DNA of 64,000 nt, taken from NCBI GenBank assembly GCA_013817245.1, contig JACDDA010000002.1, positions 156,252-220,251 on the forward strand, given 5' to 3'. The DNA comes from Gammaproteobacteria bacterium (GTDB taxonomy: Bacteria; Pseudomonadota; Gammaproteobacteria; HTCC5015). This document shows, piece by piece, positions 35,562-44,583 of this stretch. A model generated the notes under the pieces. It was not told the DNA's origin. It searched no databases and saw nothing but the letters and a program-made list of their open reading frames with translations. Positions within the stretch are counted from its first letter, which is position 1. Every line of letters starts with the position of its first letter. The position numbers and the translations under genes were made by a program.

Positions 35562-36321
35562 GCAGGATAAATCGTTCGGACAAAATTTCATGTCGCATCT
35601 TATTGAGTTGCGGCAACGATTAGTTCGTATCTTAATTGTGCTGGCGGTAATTTTGGCGTGCTTGTTACCTTTTTCAAATCCGCTTTATACACGACTGGCC
35701 GCACCGCTTACTAAACTGTTGCCAGTAGGCAGCACTATGATTGCAGTAGATGTGTCTGCGCCCTTTATGATTCCCTTTAAGCTCGTTACTTTGTTAGCGG
35801 TCTTTTTGGCGATTCCGTATTTATTATATGAGATTTGGGGATTTGTTGCGCCAGGTTTATATCGACATGAAAAAAGTTTAGTGGTGCCGATTCTGACATC
35901 TGCAACCATACTTTTTTATGCCGGTGTTGCGTTTGCTTATTTTGTGGTTTTCCCTTTGCTGTTTAGTTTCATCGTGAGCATGACGCCAGAGGGCGTGTCG
36001 ATGATGACAGACATGAGTAGTTATTTAGATTTTGTAATGGCGATGTTTTTAGCGTTCGGAGTGATTTTTGAAGTGCCCATTGTGATTATTGTATTGGTTT
36101 CATTGGGTATTGTGAGCATCCAAAAATTAGTGGCAGTACGCCGTTATTTTATTGTGTTCGCGTTTATTATCGGCATGTTACTGACGCCGCCGGATGTAAT
36201 ATCACAAACTTTATTGGCGGTGCCGATGTGCATTTTATTTGAAGTCGGTGTGTTATGCGCGCGCGTGATAGAAAAACGGAAAATTAAAATCAAAACCGAT
36301 CAAGCGTTAGATGTTCATTAA
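35545..36321 (+). CDS. tatC: Sec-independent translocase protein TatC
   Basis: A 258-aa polytopic receptor that recognises the twin-arginine signal. It has six predicted helices, the N-terminal FMSHLIELRQRLVRILI motif (SHLxELRxRL), the conserved LYEIWGFVAPGLYRHEK loop with its Pro and Glu, and a central FVVFPLLFSF. The ATG at 35545 is chosen because MSQNPEQDKSF precedes the conserved SHL motif at a normal distance; it overlaps tatB by 17 bases. Confidence 0.96.
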   Translation: MSQNPEQDKSFGQNFMSHLIELRQRLVRILIVLAVILACLLPFSNPLYTRLAAPLTKLLPVGSTMIAVDVSAPFMIPFKLVTLLAVFLAIPYLLYEIWGFVAPGLYRHEKSLVVPILTSATILFYAGVAFAYFVVFPLLFSFIVSMTPEGVSMMTDMSSYLDFVMAMFLAFGVIFEVPIVIIVLVSLGIVSIQKLVAVRRYFIVFAFIIGMLLTPPDVISQTLLAVPMCILFEVGVLCARVIEKRKIKIKTDQALDVH

Positions 36322-36365
36322 ACAAATTAAATAATTTGTATCATTAAAAATAAAGGAGAACGGTC

Positions 36366-37112
36366 ATTTATAAATTAGTGTTGATTCGCCACGGCGAAAG
36401 CCTCTGGAATAAAGAGAATCGTTTCACCGGTTGGCATGATGTTGATTTGACTGATAAAGGCATTGCCGAAGCGCGCCGCGCAGGACAATTGTTGAAAGCC
36501 GAAGGCTTCGTTTTTGATATGGCGTTTAGCTCCGTGTTGAAACGCGCCATGCGCACTTTATGGACCGCGCTTGATGAAATGGATCAATTGTATGTGCCGG
36601 TTGCACGTCATTGGCGTTTAAATGAACGTCACTACGGCGCTTTGCAAGGTTTGAATAAAGCCGAAACCGCCGCCAAACATGGTGAAGAACAAGTATTAGT
36701 GTGGCGCCGCAGTTTTGATATTCCACCGCCTGCCTTAGCAATTAATGATCAGCGTTATCCTGGTTTTGATCCGCGTTATGCCAGCATGGATAAAAATGCA
36801 TTGCCCTTAACAGAAAGTCTTAAAGACACCATCGCACGAGTTTTGCCGTATTGGCATGATGCGGTAGTGCCACGTATACGTGAAGGCAAACAAATTATTA
36901 TCGCAGCGCATGGCAACAGCTTGCGTGCGTTAGTAATGTATTTAGATCAGTTGTCAGAAGAACAGGTATTAAATTTAAATATTCCTACTGGCATGCCCTT
37001 GCTGTATGAATTAGATGCTGATTTGCGACCTTTGACGAGAAATTATTTAGGTGACGCCGACGAAGTAAAGCGCATGATGGATGCCGTTGCTAATCAAGGT
37101 AAAGCAAAATAA
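36366..37112 (+). CDS. gpmA: 2,3-bisphosphoglycerate-dependent phosphoglycerate mutase, AUU start
   Basis: A 248-aa histidine-phosphatase-fold glycolytic enzyme interconverting 3- and 2-phosphoglycerate. The catalytic LIRHGES and [37 protein letters not shown] and [15 protein letters not shown] are all present. The family N-terminus is [12 protein letters not shown]; here the bases preceding LVLIRH read ATT TAT AAA TTA, and AAAGGAGA at 36352-36359 sits 7 bases from the ATT at 36366. The first conventional start, GTG at 36378, would remove conserved beta-strand residues and lies 19 bases from the ribosome site. I infer an AUU start, or a base error of ATG. Confidence 0.93.
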   Translation: MYKLVLIRHGESLWNKENRFTGWHDVDLTDKGIAEARRAGQLLKAEGFVFDMAFSSVLKRAMRTLWTALDEMDQLYVPVARHWRLNERHYGALQGLNKAETAAKHGEEQVLVWRRSFDIPPPALAINDQRYPGFDPRYASMDKNALPLTESLKDTIARVLPYWHDAVVPRIREGKQIIIAAHGNSLRALVMYLDQLSEEQVLNLNIPTGMPLLYELDADLRPLTRNYLGDADEVKRMMDAVANQGKAK

Positions 37113-37135
37113 CTATTTAGTTCGGTTGAAAGCAT

Positions 37136-37163
37136 AAAAAACCCGCCAAGCAGCGGGTTTTTT
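37136..37163. terminator. bidirectional intrinsic terminator
   Basis: AAAAAACCCGC (37136-37146), loop CAAGCA, GCGGGTTTTTT (37153-37163): a fully symmetrical stem that terminates both gpmA and the convergent response-regulator operon. Confidence 0.9.
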
Positions 37164-37164
37164 A

Positions 37165-38097
37165 TTAGTGAATTTTTTGATTTTTAACCATGTTTTGCAT
37201 ATTGCTAATGCCATTGCCAATGCGATCGAGTGCTGACTCTAAACGCTTGAACGTCTCTGGCACGCGTTCTTGAATATAACTTAGATTGCTATTGCCGTGG
37301 ACTTGGTCTAGTTGAGCTAACAAAGCTTGCTTGGCCGCATTTTCTGGGATATTACGCACGGCATTTTGCAAATTCGTGGTTAAGTTAATAATTTCGCCGA
37401 ACGCATTTTTTAATAAGCGCGAGCTATCTTGTAAGTCTTGAATGGGAACGCCTAATTCATTATCTAACGTGCCTACGAAAATTAATATTTTTTCTAGCTG
37501 AGATTTAAGTTCACCTAATTCTTGATGATCTTGCGAGCTACTGGTTGGATTGTTGCTGGTTTGTTGGCGAACGATAGCATCTAAGTCCATCAAACGTTGC
37601 TCTAAGCGAGTAAGCGTGCATTTTTGACACATCGCATGCGCCATTTGAATAATCTCAACATTATCAAAAGGTTTCTTTAAAATTAATAATTTGTCGCTAC
37701 TGCCTAAACGTTGAGAAATTTCTGACCAGGAATGATCGGAATACGCGGAACATATTACTATTTGTAACTCTGGATCAGCCTGCCAAATATGTTCAATGGT
37801 TTCAATACCATCCCAGCCCGGTGGCATGCGCATATCCACAAAGGCTAAAGAATAAGGCAAGCCTGTAGCGATAGCTTTTTTAACTAATTCGAAACCTTCT
37901 TGGCCTTGATAAGCAGAATCAATATCAAAATTATCAATTTGCCCATGGGTGTTACTCACACCAAATAATTCGGTTTCTAGAGAACCTAAAGCTGCGATAT
38001 TAATGTCGGGCACGAGGATTTTTTTATAATCTTCATGAATAGCGCGATTGTCATCAATGACAATAATGCGGTGTTTCTTTTTCGTTTCCCGTGTCAT
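37165..38097 (-). CDS. response regulator with inactive HisKA-like C-terminal domain
   Basis: A 310-aa protein. The N-terminal receiver domain (about 10-155) has acidic DD at 15-16, phospho-acceptor Asp88 (LAFVDMRMPPGWDG), CSAYSDH and LKKPFDN. It contains a roughly 25-residue insertion after the first helix. Instead of a DNA-binding or enzymatic output, residues 195-305 align by eye with a histidine-kinase dimerisation domain. GTLDNELGVPIQDLQDSSRLL corresponds to the usual AHEINTPIQ region, with Asn213 at the phospho-His position, and ERVPETFKRLESALDRIGNGISNM is the second helix. There is no ATPase domain. It overlaps the kinase gene by 4 bases and probably acts with it as a phosphate sink or scaffold. 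Confidence 0.85.
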   Translation of the reverse strand: MTRETKKKHRIIVIDDNRAIHEDYKKILVPDINIAALGSLETELFGVSNTHGQIDNFDIDSAYQGQEGFELVKKAIATGLPYSLAFVDMRMPPGWDGIETIEHIWQADPELQIVICSAYSDHSWSEISQRLGSSDKLLILKKPFDNVEIIQMAHAMCQKCTLTRLEQRLMDLDAIVRQQTSNNPTSSSQDHQELGELKSQLEKILIFVGTLDNELGVPIQDLQDSSRLLKNAFGEIINLTTNLQNAVRNIPENAAKQALLAQLDQVHGNSNLSYIQERVPETFKRLESALDRIGNGISNMQNMVKNQKIH

Positions 38098-40514
38098 GCC
38101 GCCACGTCCTTGTTTGAGTTGCTTGGTGATTTGTCAACAATAGATAAGGGTAGTTCTATTACGAAACAAGTGCCTTGGCCTTCGCCGGGGCTATTAAAAT
38201 ATAATTTCCCACCCATGGCTTTAATCGTATTTGCACAAGTATGCAAACCAAAACCGTGGCCATCACGTTTAGTGGTAAAACCAAATTCAAAAATTTTACT
38301 TTGGATGTCAGGAGGAATACCGCAGCCATTATCCGCTACTTCTACAACCACGCAGTTTTCATTTAATTTTGTGCGCAAGTAAATGTGTTTGTCTTGCTTG
38401 TCGATGCCGTCCATAGAATGTTTGGCATTACTGATTAAATTTCCAATGATTTGCATAATATTGTGTTTGTCGAGATTTATATTAGGTATTTCGGCATATT
38501 CTTTTATGACGCTGATTCGATGATGCTCAAGCTTTGGCGCATTCATTTCTAATGCATCATCAACTAATTCATTAATATTAATTTCTTCATTGACGGCGGC
38601 CATGCGCGCATAAGATTGTTGGCGATTGACTATATTTTTAATGTGATCAACATTGTGAACGACGGCGGCTAATTCCTCGTCGATAGATTTTTTCTGATCA
38701 CCAAGATGTTCGCCTAATGCAATTAAATAAGGCAATAACTTTTGGCCTTTAGGGTCATCATTAAGAAAATGCGCCAATTCATTTTTATGAGCTTGCAAAA
38801 GATCCGTGGCTCTAACTAAACCATCTACATTTAAGCTACGAGCTTTGTCAGACGCAATGGTTGCGGCAACAGTCACGCTGTTCAACACATTACCTACATT
38901 ATGCAGCACTCCCGACGCAACTTCTGCCATGCCAGCAAAACGCGAGGCTTGTAATAATTGCGTGTGTAAACGTTCTTTTTCACGGCCCGCCCAATGACGT
39001 TCAAATACGCGACCTAATAAAACTCCGGCTTTAGTGACCGCGTCTAACATATTGCGATCAACATCGCCTTCTTGATGAAAGAAAAATTCTAAGATAGCGA
39101 CCACGCGATCACCGGCTAACACAGGGAATGCCAGCATATAATTTAAATTTGCGCCGGCAAGCGCTTGTTGACGTTCACAACCCTGTGCATCAATTTTTCC
39201 ATAAACAGGCATGCCACCATCGTAGATTTTGCCAATTAACCCTTCGCCAGGGTGCATGCGGGTGGATTCAGATAATTGAACAAATGCGTTTAATGCGTCG
39301 CCGAATTGGTTTTGCCAGATTCGCGCAGAGTCTATATGGGTTTCTGTTTCACTTTGCGTGACGATAAAAGCGTGTCCTACTGGCCAACTACCATACACAC
39401 AAATCTTTTTGATAGCGCTACGCAACGCGCGAGTCGGATCGGGGCTGTCATTAGCGGCTGAGGCAATGTCATTAATCAGCGCCATGGTTCTAATTTGCTG
39501 AGCGCGTTGATTAACTTCGCTGTATAAACGATTGTTGATTAATTCTAATTCTTCGGTACGTTCAATTACGCGATTTTCTAATGATGCGAGCACTTGTTGT
39601 AGTTCGGCTTTTTTTAATGCGCTTTGATGTAAGGCCGCAGTAACAAAATAGGCAATTAGCATGCTAGGTACGCTGAAGACTTGTGCGCTGACAATGCCTT
39701 CTTGTAAGGTGATTGCTTGTGCTGCGATCGGACCTAAGGCCCATGTGGTTGTAGATACCATGATTACGCTTTCTAGCATATTAATAAAAAATACTTCGCG
39801 TGCTTTAAAACGAGCAATGGCCCATGCGAGCGCGATTAACATACCTACTGGAGGTTGAAACGGGGTTGATTTATCAATGTGCGCGCCGAATAAAAAAACG
39901 CCGTATACCAAAACAAAAATAACAAGCGCACCGTATTCGATCTTTTGGCGATGCGTCATGGTAGTCTTCATCGGTCCGGTGACTGCAATAATCGAAGACG
40001 CAATAACTAAGATGCTAGTGAAATCTGCAAAGAACCAAATTAAGATCGAGGTGCTTAATTTATCCGCTCCAACACCTCCTGGCATGGAAGCAGATAATAA
40101 AAGATTAATAGCCACAGACACCAAACTAACTAAGCCGGTGGCAGCAGTAAAAATAATAATATCGCGGGCTTTGTCCCAGATAACATTTGAAGAACAAAAA
40201 CGTCGAATAATATAAATAGCAATAAAACATTTAAGCACGCTAATGCTGCCAATGATCATGGCAACGCCAACGCTGGCTAATACACCGTGTCCCTCTACAC
40301 CATGCATCGCTAAACTAATGGCGGCGATCCCGCAAAACACCCCCGGTAAGACGCGATAGCCCCATAAATAAACCAAGGCAATTTCTAGTCCTGCGGGTAA
40401 CCACAGTGCAACCGCGATATCGCTGACCTTGAGGAAGGTTAGGCTAATAAATGCCATGCCAAAACTGCCAATCGCAACCAAAATGTTACGTTGCAGCAGT
40501 GTTAAGTTGGCCAT
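38094..40514 (-). CDS. MASE1-GAF hybrid-type sensor histidine kinase
   Basis: An approximately 806-aa membrane kinase. There are 8 or so N-terminal helices of the MASE1 type (VALWLPAGLEIALVYLWGYRVLPGVF is the signature) to about residue 310. A coiled coil, a GAF-like domain (about 340-510), the H-box FAGMAEVASGVLHNVGNVLNSV with the phospho-His, and an HATPase_c domain with NLISNAKHSMD, VADNGCGIPPDIQ and GHGFGLHTCA follow. The ATG at 40514 is taken, though neither it nor a GTG at 40544 has a strong ribosome site. The stop overlaps the response-regulator start (ATGA). The stimulus is unknown. Confidence 0.9.
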   Translation of the reverse strand: MANLTLLQRNILVAIGSFGMAFISLTFLKVSDIAVALWLPAGLEIALVYLWGYRVLPGVFCGIAAISLAMHGVEGHGVLASVGVAMIIGSISVLKCFIAIYIIRRFCSSNVIWDKARDIIIFTAATGLVSLVSVAINLLLSASMPGGVGADKLSTSILIWFFADFTSILVIASSIIAVTGPMKTTMTHRQKIEYGALVIFVLVYGVFLFGAHIDKSTPFQPPVGMLIALAWAIARFKAREVFFINMLESVIMVSTTTWALGPIAAQAITLQEGIVSAQVFSVPSMLIAYFVTAALHQSALKKAELQQVLASLENRVIERTEELELINNRLYSEVNQRAQQIRTMALINDIASAANDSPDPTRALRSAIKKICVYGSWPVGHAFIVTQSETETHIDSARIWQNQFGDALNAFVQLSESTRMHPGEGLIGKIYDGGMPVYGKIDAQGCERQQALAGANLNYMLAFPVLAGDRVVAILEFFFHQEGDVDRNMLDAVTKAGVLLGRVFERHWAGREKERLHTQLLQASRFAGMAEVASGVLHNVGNVLNSVTVAATIASDKARSLNVDGLVRATDLLQAHKNELAHFLNDDPKGQKLLPYLIALGEHLGDQKKSIDEELAAVVHNVDHIKNIVNRQQSYARMAAVNEEININELVDDALEMNAPKLEHHRISVIKEYAEIPNINLDKHNIMQIIGNLISNAKHSMDGIDKQDKHIYLRTKLNENCVVVEVADNGCGIPPDIQSKIFEFGFTTKRDGHGFGLHTCANTIKAMGGKLYFNSPGEGQGTCFVIELPLSIVDKSPSNSNKDVAA

Positions 40515-40823
40515 CTGGTGGTTTGTTAAACATGTAATTAACACTTTGAAACATCCATTGTTGTGTTAGCTGTACAATCAGCGGCCATTCCGTAGCAAAC
40601 TTTAAGCACTGCAGGGTGCTTATGGCGAAGATAATGACCGTCTTATAGCCATCGGCATGGTGGCATAGGTCTTTAGCGGCGTGTTTGCGCTTAAAAGGCG
40701 TGGGATGGAATGAAATTGAATAGCGATTATTTATAAGATTTCGCCGGTCTTGCAAAAAGATAGAAAATTGCAGTTTTATGCATTATTCTAGTTCTAATAT
40801 TTAACCCATAAGAGGATCTGGCG

Positions 40824-40925
40824 ATGAGTAAAGGCAAAGACGTTAAGAAAGAAAAAGACAAGAAAGAACCAAAGTTAAGCTTGAAAGAAAAACGCACCTT
40901 GAAAAAAGAAAAAAAGAATAGCTAA
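40824..40925 (+). CDS. 33-residue lysine-rich protein
   Basis: A very small frame, MSKGKDVKKEKDKKEPKLSL then KEKRTLKKEKKNS, with about 45% Lys and no hydrophobic segment. AGAGGA at 40811-40816 lies 7 bases before the ATG, an unusually good ribosome site, and the stop precedes the DUF883 gene by 44 bases on the same strand. Similar tiny basic proteins occur elsewhere in gammaproteobacteria, but I cannot name a family with confidence. The function might be nucleic-acid or membrane-lipid association; this is conjecture. A possible promoter is TTGCAG, 18 bases, TTCTAA around 40766-40795. Confidence 0.7.
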   Translation: MSKGKDVKKEKDKKEPKLSLKEKRTLKKEKKNS

Positions 40926-40969
40926 TTTTAATTAAAAAATTATCAGTATAGATAACGGAACGTATTGTT

Positions 40970-41272
40970 ATGTCTGTAAAAGATACTCATTCAAACAGTC
41001 TATTAGATAAGCTCGATAGCGCAGTTGTTGAGATTGATAATATGCTGAAAGCAGTGAGCGATGCATATTCGAATCAAGAATTTGCTGCGCAAGCCGCAGA
41101 AACCTTGGAGCTTGCGAAAGGAAAACTCGCAACTTTAGAAGCAGCTGTTGTTGCCAAAGCTAAATTTGTTGCGCAAGAAACCGATGAATATGTGCATGAA
41201 AATCCTTGGAAGAGTATCGGTATAGCAGCAGGGCTTGGCGTGCTGTTAGGCGTATTGTTGAGTCGTCGCTAA
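40970..41272 (+). CDS. DUF883 (ElaB/YqjD-like) membrane-anchored protein
   Basis: A 100-aa protein with a long N-terminal amphipathic helix region and a C-terminal membrane anchor, ENPWKSIGIAAGLGVLLGVLLSRR (the glycine-rich signature of the ElaB/YqjD family). In E. coli YqjD binds ribosomes through its N-terminus in stationary phase at the inner membrane. The next two genes correspond to the yqjE-yqjK neighbours of E. coli yqjD. Adjacent to yqjE with no gap. Confidence 0.9.
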   Translation: MSVKDTHSNSLLDKLDSAVVEIDNMLKAVSDAYSNQEFAAQAAETLELAKGKLATLEAAVVAKAKFVAQETDEYVHENPWKSIGIAAGLGVLLGVLLSRR

Positions 41273-41683
41273 ATGAGTTCGTCACCGGTAGATGCGCAAA
41301 ATAATCCCAGCACAGCGTGGCCACATTTTTTGGCTGGTTTTCTGGGATTGGTGCGAACCCGCATTGAATTGTTTTCCGTAGAGCTGCAAGAAGAAAAAAT
41401 ACGTGCACACCAAACCTTATTGCTGCTAGTAATTGCGGTAGTATTTTTGGGCATAACCGTTTTGCTTATTACTATTTTTGTGCTGGCGTTATTTTGGGAC
41501 ACCTATCGTTTGTGGGCGATTATCAGCATGACGTTGATCTATGCGAGCATTGGTTTGTTGGCCTTATGGATAATGCGTTGCCAATGGCAGAATAGCCCCC
41601 GCGCTTTTGCTATGACGATGGGCGAATTTGAAAAAGATATAACTATGTTTGCTGCTCGTGCACAAGATTCAGTTGATGAATAA
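41273..41683 (+). CDS. YqjE-type phage-holin-family membrane protein
   Basis: A 136-aa protein of the PF07332-like family (YqjE, putative actinobacterial holin-X). FLGLVRTRIELFSVELQEEKIRAHQTLLLLVIAV is the typical opening, followed by two helices (about 43-67 and 75-98). The ATG directly follows the yqjD-like stop, without its own ribosome site, so translation is probably coupled. Despite the family name there is no lysis context; it is a resident stress-associated membrane gene. Confidence 0.85.
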   Translation: MSSSPVDAQNNPSTAWPHFLAGFLGLVRTRIELFSVELQEEKIRAHQTLLLLVIAVVFLGITVLLITIFVLALFWDTYRLWAIISMTLIYASIGLLALWIMRCQWQNSPRAFAMTMGEFEKDITMFAARAQDSVDE

Positions 41684-41993
41684 AACACTTAAACAATTAG
41701 CGTTGCGCAAAACATTATTAACCATGCGTTCTGATGTGCATCGCTTGCAATTACAACAAGCGTGGATTGAAGTGCGAACGAGTATTGGCGGCAATGCTAC
41801 TCCTACGGGTATTTGGCAAAGCGGTTCGGTTTTATCAACGATAATAACGGTGTTGGGCGCGATTGCTGGTAATGGCCAATTAGGCGCCGTTTTGAAATTA
41901 GCGAGCCAGGGATTAGTGTTAATGAGATTCGTGCAATTTGCGATGAATCGTATAAAAGCCGGGAAGCCAGCAGAGAGTGCTGAATCAGCATAA
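41676..41993 (+). CDS. YqjK-like small protein
   Basis: A 105-aa basic protein. It starts at 41676 within the end of the yqjE-like gene (8-base overlap). The N-terminal helix MNKTLKQLALRKTLLTMRSDVHRLQLQQAW is cationic; residues 55-90 are hydrophobic with Gly/Ala (TIITVLGAIAGNGQLGAVLKLASQGLVLMRFV). Order and size correspond to yqjK, whose function is unknown. An alternative start at 41649 would lengthen the overlap and is less likely. Confidence 0.75.
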   Translation: MNKTLKQLALRKTLLTMRSDVHRLQLQQAWIEVRTSIGGNATPTGIWQSGSVLSTIITVLGAIAGNGQLGAVLKLASQGLVLMRFVQFAMNRIKAGKPAESAESA

Positions 41994-42009
41994 ATCAGTG
42001 ACTAAAAAA

Positions 42010-42086
42010 TGGTGGGCCCTGTAGGACTTGAACCTACGACCTATCGATTATGAGTCGACTGCTCTAACCAACTGAGCTAAGGGCCC
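42010..42086 (-). tRNA. ileX: tRNA-Ile2 (CAU anticodon, lysidine-dependent)
   Basis: A complete 77-base cloverleaf on the minus strand. The acceptor is GGGCCCT with AGGGCCC, followed by encoded ACCA (42010-42013); the D arm is GCTCAGTTGGTTAGAGC; the anticodon loop is CTCATAA (anticodon CAT) on stem GTCGA/TCGAT; the T arm is centred on GTAGGTTCAAGTCCTAC. The anticodon alone would suggest Met, but the acceptor and anticodon-stem bases follow tRNA-Ile2, whose C34 is changed to lysidine by TilS to read AUA. In E. coli ileX also lies next to rpoD. A TTTTTT run follows. Confidence 0.88.
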
Positions 42087-42103
42087 GAGAAATTAATGGA
42101 CAT

Positions 42104-42135
42104 AAAAATACCCGATACAGGAGGCCTGTATCGGG
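42104..42135 (-). terminator. rpoD terminator
   Basis: The stem CCCGATACAGG/CCTGTATCGGG (11 bp, 3-base loop, 42111-42135) is followed on the minus strand by TATTTTTAT. It lies between rpoD and tRNA-Ile2, which suggests that the tRNA has its own promoter or is processed from readthrough. Confidence 0.9.
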
Positions 42136-42151
42136 TGCGAAGAATAACGGA

Positions 42152-44002
42152 TTATTCGTTGTCGAGGAAGCTACGTAATAGTTCTGAGCGAGAAGGATGA
42201 CGCAATTTACGCAATGCTTTAGCTTCGATTTGACGAATCCGTTCACGGGTTACATCAAATTGTTTGCCGACTTCTTCTAAGGTGTGATCGGTATTCATGT
42301 CGATACCAAAACGCATACGCAATACTTTTGCTTCGCGAGGCGTTAAGCCTGACAAAACATCGCGTGTTGCTTCGGCTAAACCATCGTTTAATGCCGCTTC
42401 AATAGGCGATACAACATTGCTGTCTTCAATAAAATCACCTAAGTGAGAGTCTTCATCGTCACCAATTGGGGTTTCCATTGAAATAGGTTCTTTAGCAATT
42501 TTTAATACTTTGCGAATTTTGTCTTCCGGCATTTCCATGCGTTCAGCCAACTCTTCTGGTGTTGCTTCGCGGCCTTGTTCCTGTAGTACTTGGCGAGAAA
42601 TACGATTTAATTTATTAATCGTTTCAATCATGTGCACTGGAATACGAATAGTGCGTGCTTGATCGGCAATAGAACGAGTAATGGCTTGACGAATCCACCA
42701 GGTTGCATAGGTTGAAAATTTATAACCGCGACGATATTCAAATTTATCGACGGCTTTCATCAAACCGATATTGCCTTCTTGAATCAAGTCGAGGAATTGC
42801 AAACCACGATTGGTATATTTTTTCGCAATTGAAATAACCAAACGTAAATTAGCTTCCACCATTTCTTTTTTAGCGCGACGGGCTTTCGCTTCGCCGATAG
42901 AAATTTTACGATTAATTTCTTTGATATCGGTAATCAGTAAACCGCTTTCTTCTTCGATAGCAATTAATTTGGCTTGTAAGTCTTCAATGACGCGCGCATT
43001 TTTTTGTAATGCTTCAGCGAATTTGGTTTTACCGCCGCAATGATTTGTCACCCAGTCTGGATTGGTTTCATTTTGAGGAAAGCTTTCGATGAAGGTTTTG
43101 CGCGGCATGCCAGAGTCGCGCACACACACTGCCATGATTTCGCGTTCGTTGTTACGAATACGGCCAACGGCGGTGCGTAAATCACCGACTAAACGTTCAA
43201 CAAATACGGGAGCGAAACGGAACTCTAAAAAAGCCGCTGCCATTTCTTGAAAAGGTTTGCTGTCGGTAGATAAAAGTTTGCTACGACGTTTGGTGGCTTT
43301 AGCATACAGCGCACGCAACGCATCCATACGGGCTGCGACTTCTTCAGGATCGGGGCCAGTATCGACTACTGCGGTTTCTTCACCTTCTTCGTCTTCGATT
43401 TCGGGCGCTAATACCACCGCATCGTCGTTAGCCGCTTCCAGATCGATAGGTTCAGGCACAGTAACGGTGTCTTGATTGGGGTCGATAAACCCCGTGACGA
43501 GTTCGTTTAAACGACCTTCACCCGTGAGATATTTATCATACGAGGTCAATAAGCTGTTGATGGATTCAGGGAAAATGGCCAAGGCATTTAATACTTGTTG
43601 CAAGCCGTCTTCGATCCGTTTGGCAATTTCAATTTCGCCTTCACGCGTTAATAATTCGACGGTGCCCATTTCGCGCATATACATACGAACAGGATCGGTG
43701 GTACGGCCAAATTCACTATCAACAGTAGCTAAGGCAGCGGCAGCTTCTTCAGCTGCGTCATCGTCGGTGGCGGTAGAGTCGGATAACAACAAGCTATCGG
43801 CATCAGGCGCAGATTCGAGCACGCGAATGCCCATGTCGTTAATCATGCTGATGATGTCTTCTACTTGATCGGTATTGACCAAATCATCCGGTAGATGATC
43901 GTTTACTTCAGCATAGGTCAGGTAACCTTGTTCTTTGCCTTTGGCGATCAGTTCCTTGATTTGGGACTGTTGTTGTTGCTTGGCGGCAGCGGCTTCACTC
44001 AT
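42152..44002 (-). CDS. rpoD: RNA polymerase primary sigma factor RpoD (sigma 70)
   Basis: A 616-aa housekeeping sigma factor. Region 1.1 is at about 10-75 ([21 protein letters not shown]), region 1.2 at about 103-135 ([29 protein letters not shown]), a long non-conserved acidic segment at about 150-350, region 2 ([61 protein letters not shown]), region 3, and region 4 with the -35-binding helix [23 protein letters not shown]. The usual macromolecular-synthesis neighbours rpsU and dnaG are not upstream; tkt faces away after a long gap. Confidence 0.98.
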   Translation of the reverse strand: MSEAAAAKQQQQSQIKELIAKGKEQGYLTYAEVNDHLPDDLVNTDQVEDIISMINDMGIRVLESAPDADSLLLSDSTATDDDAAEEAAAALATVDSEFGRTTDPVRMYMREMGTVELLTREGEIEIAKRIEDGLQQVLNALAIFPESINSLLTSYDKYLTGEGRLNELVTGFIDPNQDTVTVPEPIDLEAANDDAVVLAPEIEDEEGEETAVVDTGPDPEEVAARMDALRALYAKATKRRSKLLSTDSKPFQEMAAAFLEFRFAPVFVERLVGDLRTAVGRIRNNEREIMAVCVRDSGMPRKTFIESFPQNETNPDWVTNHCGGKTKFAEALQKNARVIEDLQAKLIAIEEESGLLITDIKEINRKISIGEAKARRAKKEMVEANLRLVISIAKKYTNRGLQFLDLIQEGNIGLMKAVDKFEYRRGYKFSTYATWWIRQAITRSIADQARTIRIPVHMIETINKLNRISRQVLQEQGREATPEELAERMEMPEDKIRKVLKIAKEPISMETPIGDDEDSHLGDFIEDSNVVSPIEAALNDGLAEATRDVLSGLTPREAKVLRMRFGIDMNTDHTLEEVGKQFDVTRERIRQIEAKALRKLRHPSRSELLRSFLDNE

Positions 44003-44583
44003 TTAGATATACCTGCGGGTGGCGCGCAAAAGCGCGGGGTTAAAGCGGCCTTCCGAAGCACATAAGGATTCGGATGACGGCGCGAAGTTCTGGTGTTTTT
44101 CAACAGATCGCATGGGCTGAATGTGCGCATGCTGTTTGTGAGACATCTATTTAGACGTTATTTCGCAGTATGCAAGGTAGAAAGTGAAATACTTTTAATT
44201 TAAAAGCATTTTCCTCGCATATCCACCAGCCGAAGGTGGTTTGGGGGGATATAAAACCGGCTTTGGCGTTACACCATATATATGGGTGAGGGGAAGGCGG
44301 AGCCGACAGCTTAGAAATTTCATTGGGGTATTCGGCTGAAATACGTAGTTCAGCTTGCGGCCACCGCCCATCTAAGCGAAAATTGCGCCCCGTTGCCGGC
44401 TGGCAATTCCCGTTGTTTATCTGTAAGTCGTGGTACTTGCTCGCGCCATCCCCGAATACGATGGCCGCGCCGGATAAATGGACGGAGATAAATATTGAGG
44501 CAGTTTGCCGCTGCTTATTGGCCTGAAATGATGGGGCGCAGGCGTACATTTTTTTCAATTGATCGATCTTGTTGGAGTTTTTC
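44003..44583. other. 581-base intergenic region between rpoD and tkt
   Basis: It must hold the divergent promoters of rpoD and tkt. Frames of 60-174 residues run through it on both strands, but none has a ribosome site or recognisable composition, and one overlaps the tkt start. A small inverted repeat CCACC/GGTGG (44223-44239) and CTTTTAA/TTAAAAG near 44184-44198 were noted. The central part (about 44330-44500) is richer in GC than the flanks. I see no known riboswitch or sRNA pattern. Confidence 0.4.

Noticed and set aside
41273-41683. Prophage holin
   Set aside because: The family is called holin-like, but the neighbours are YqjD- and YqjK-type housekeeping genes and no lysin or phage gene is present.
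42010-42086. tRNA-Met (CAU)
   Set aside because: Acceptor and anticodon-stem context and the rpoD neighbourhood fit tRNA-Ile2 better than elongator Met.
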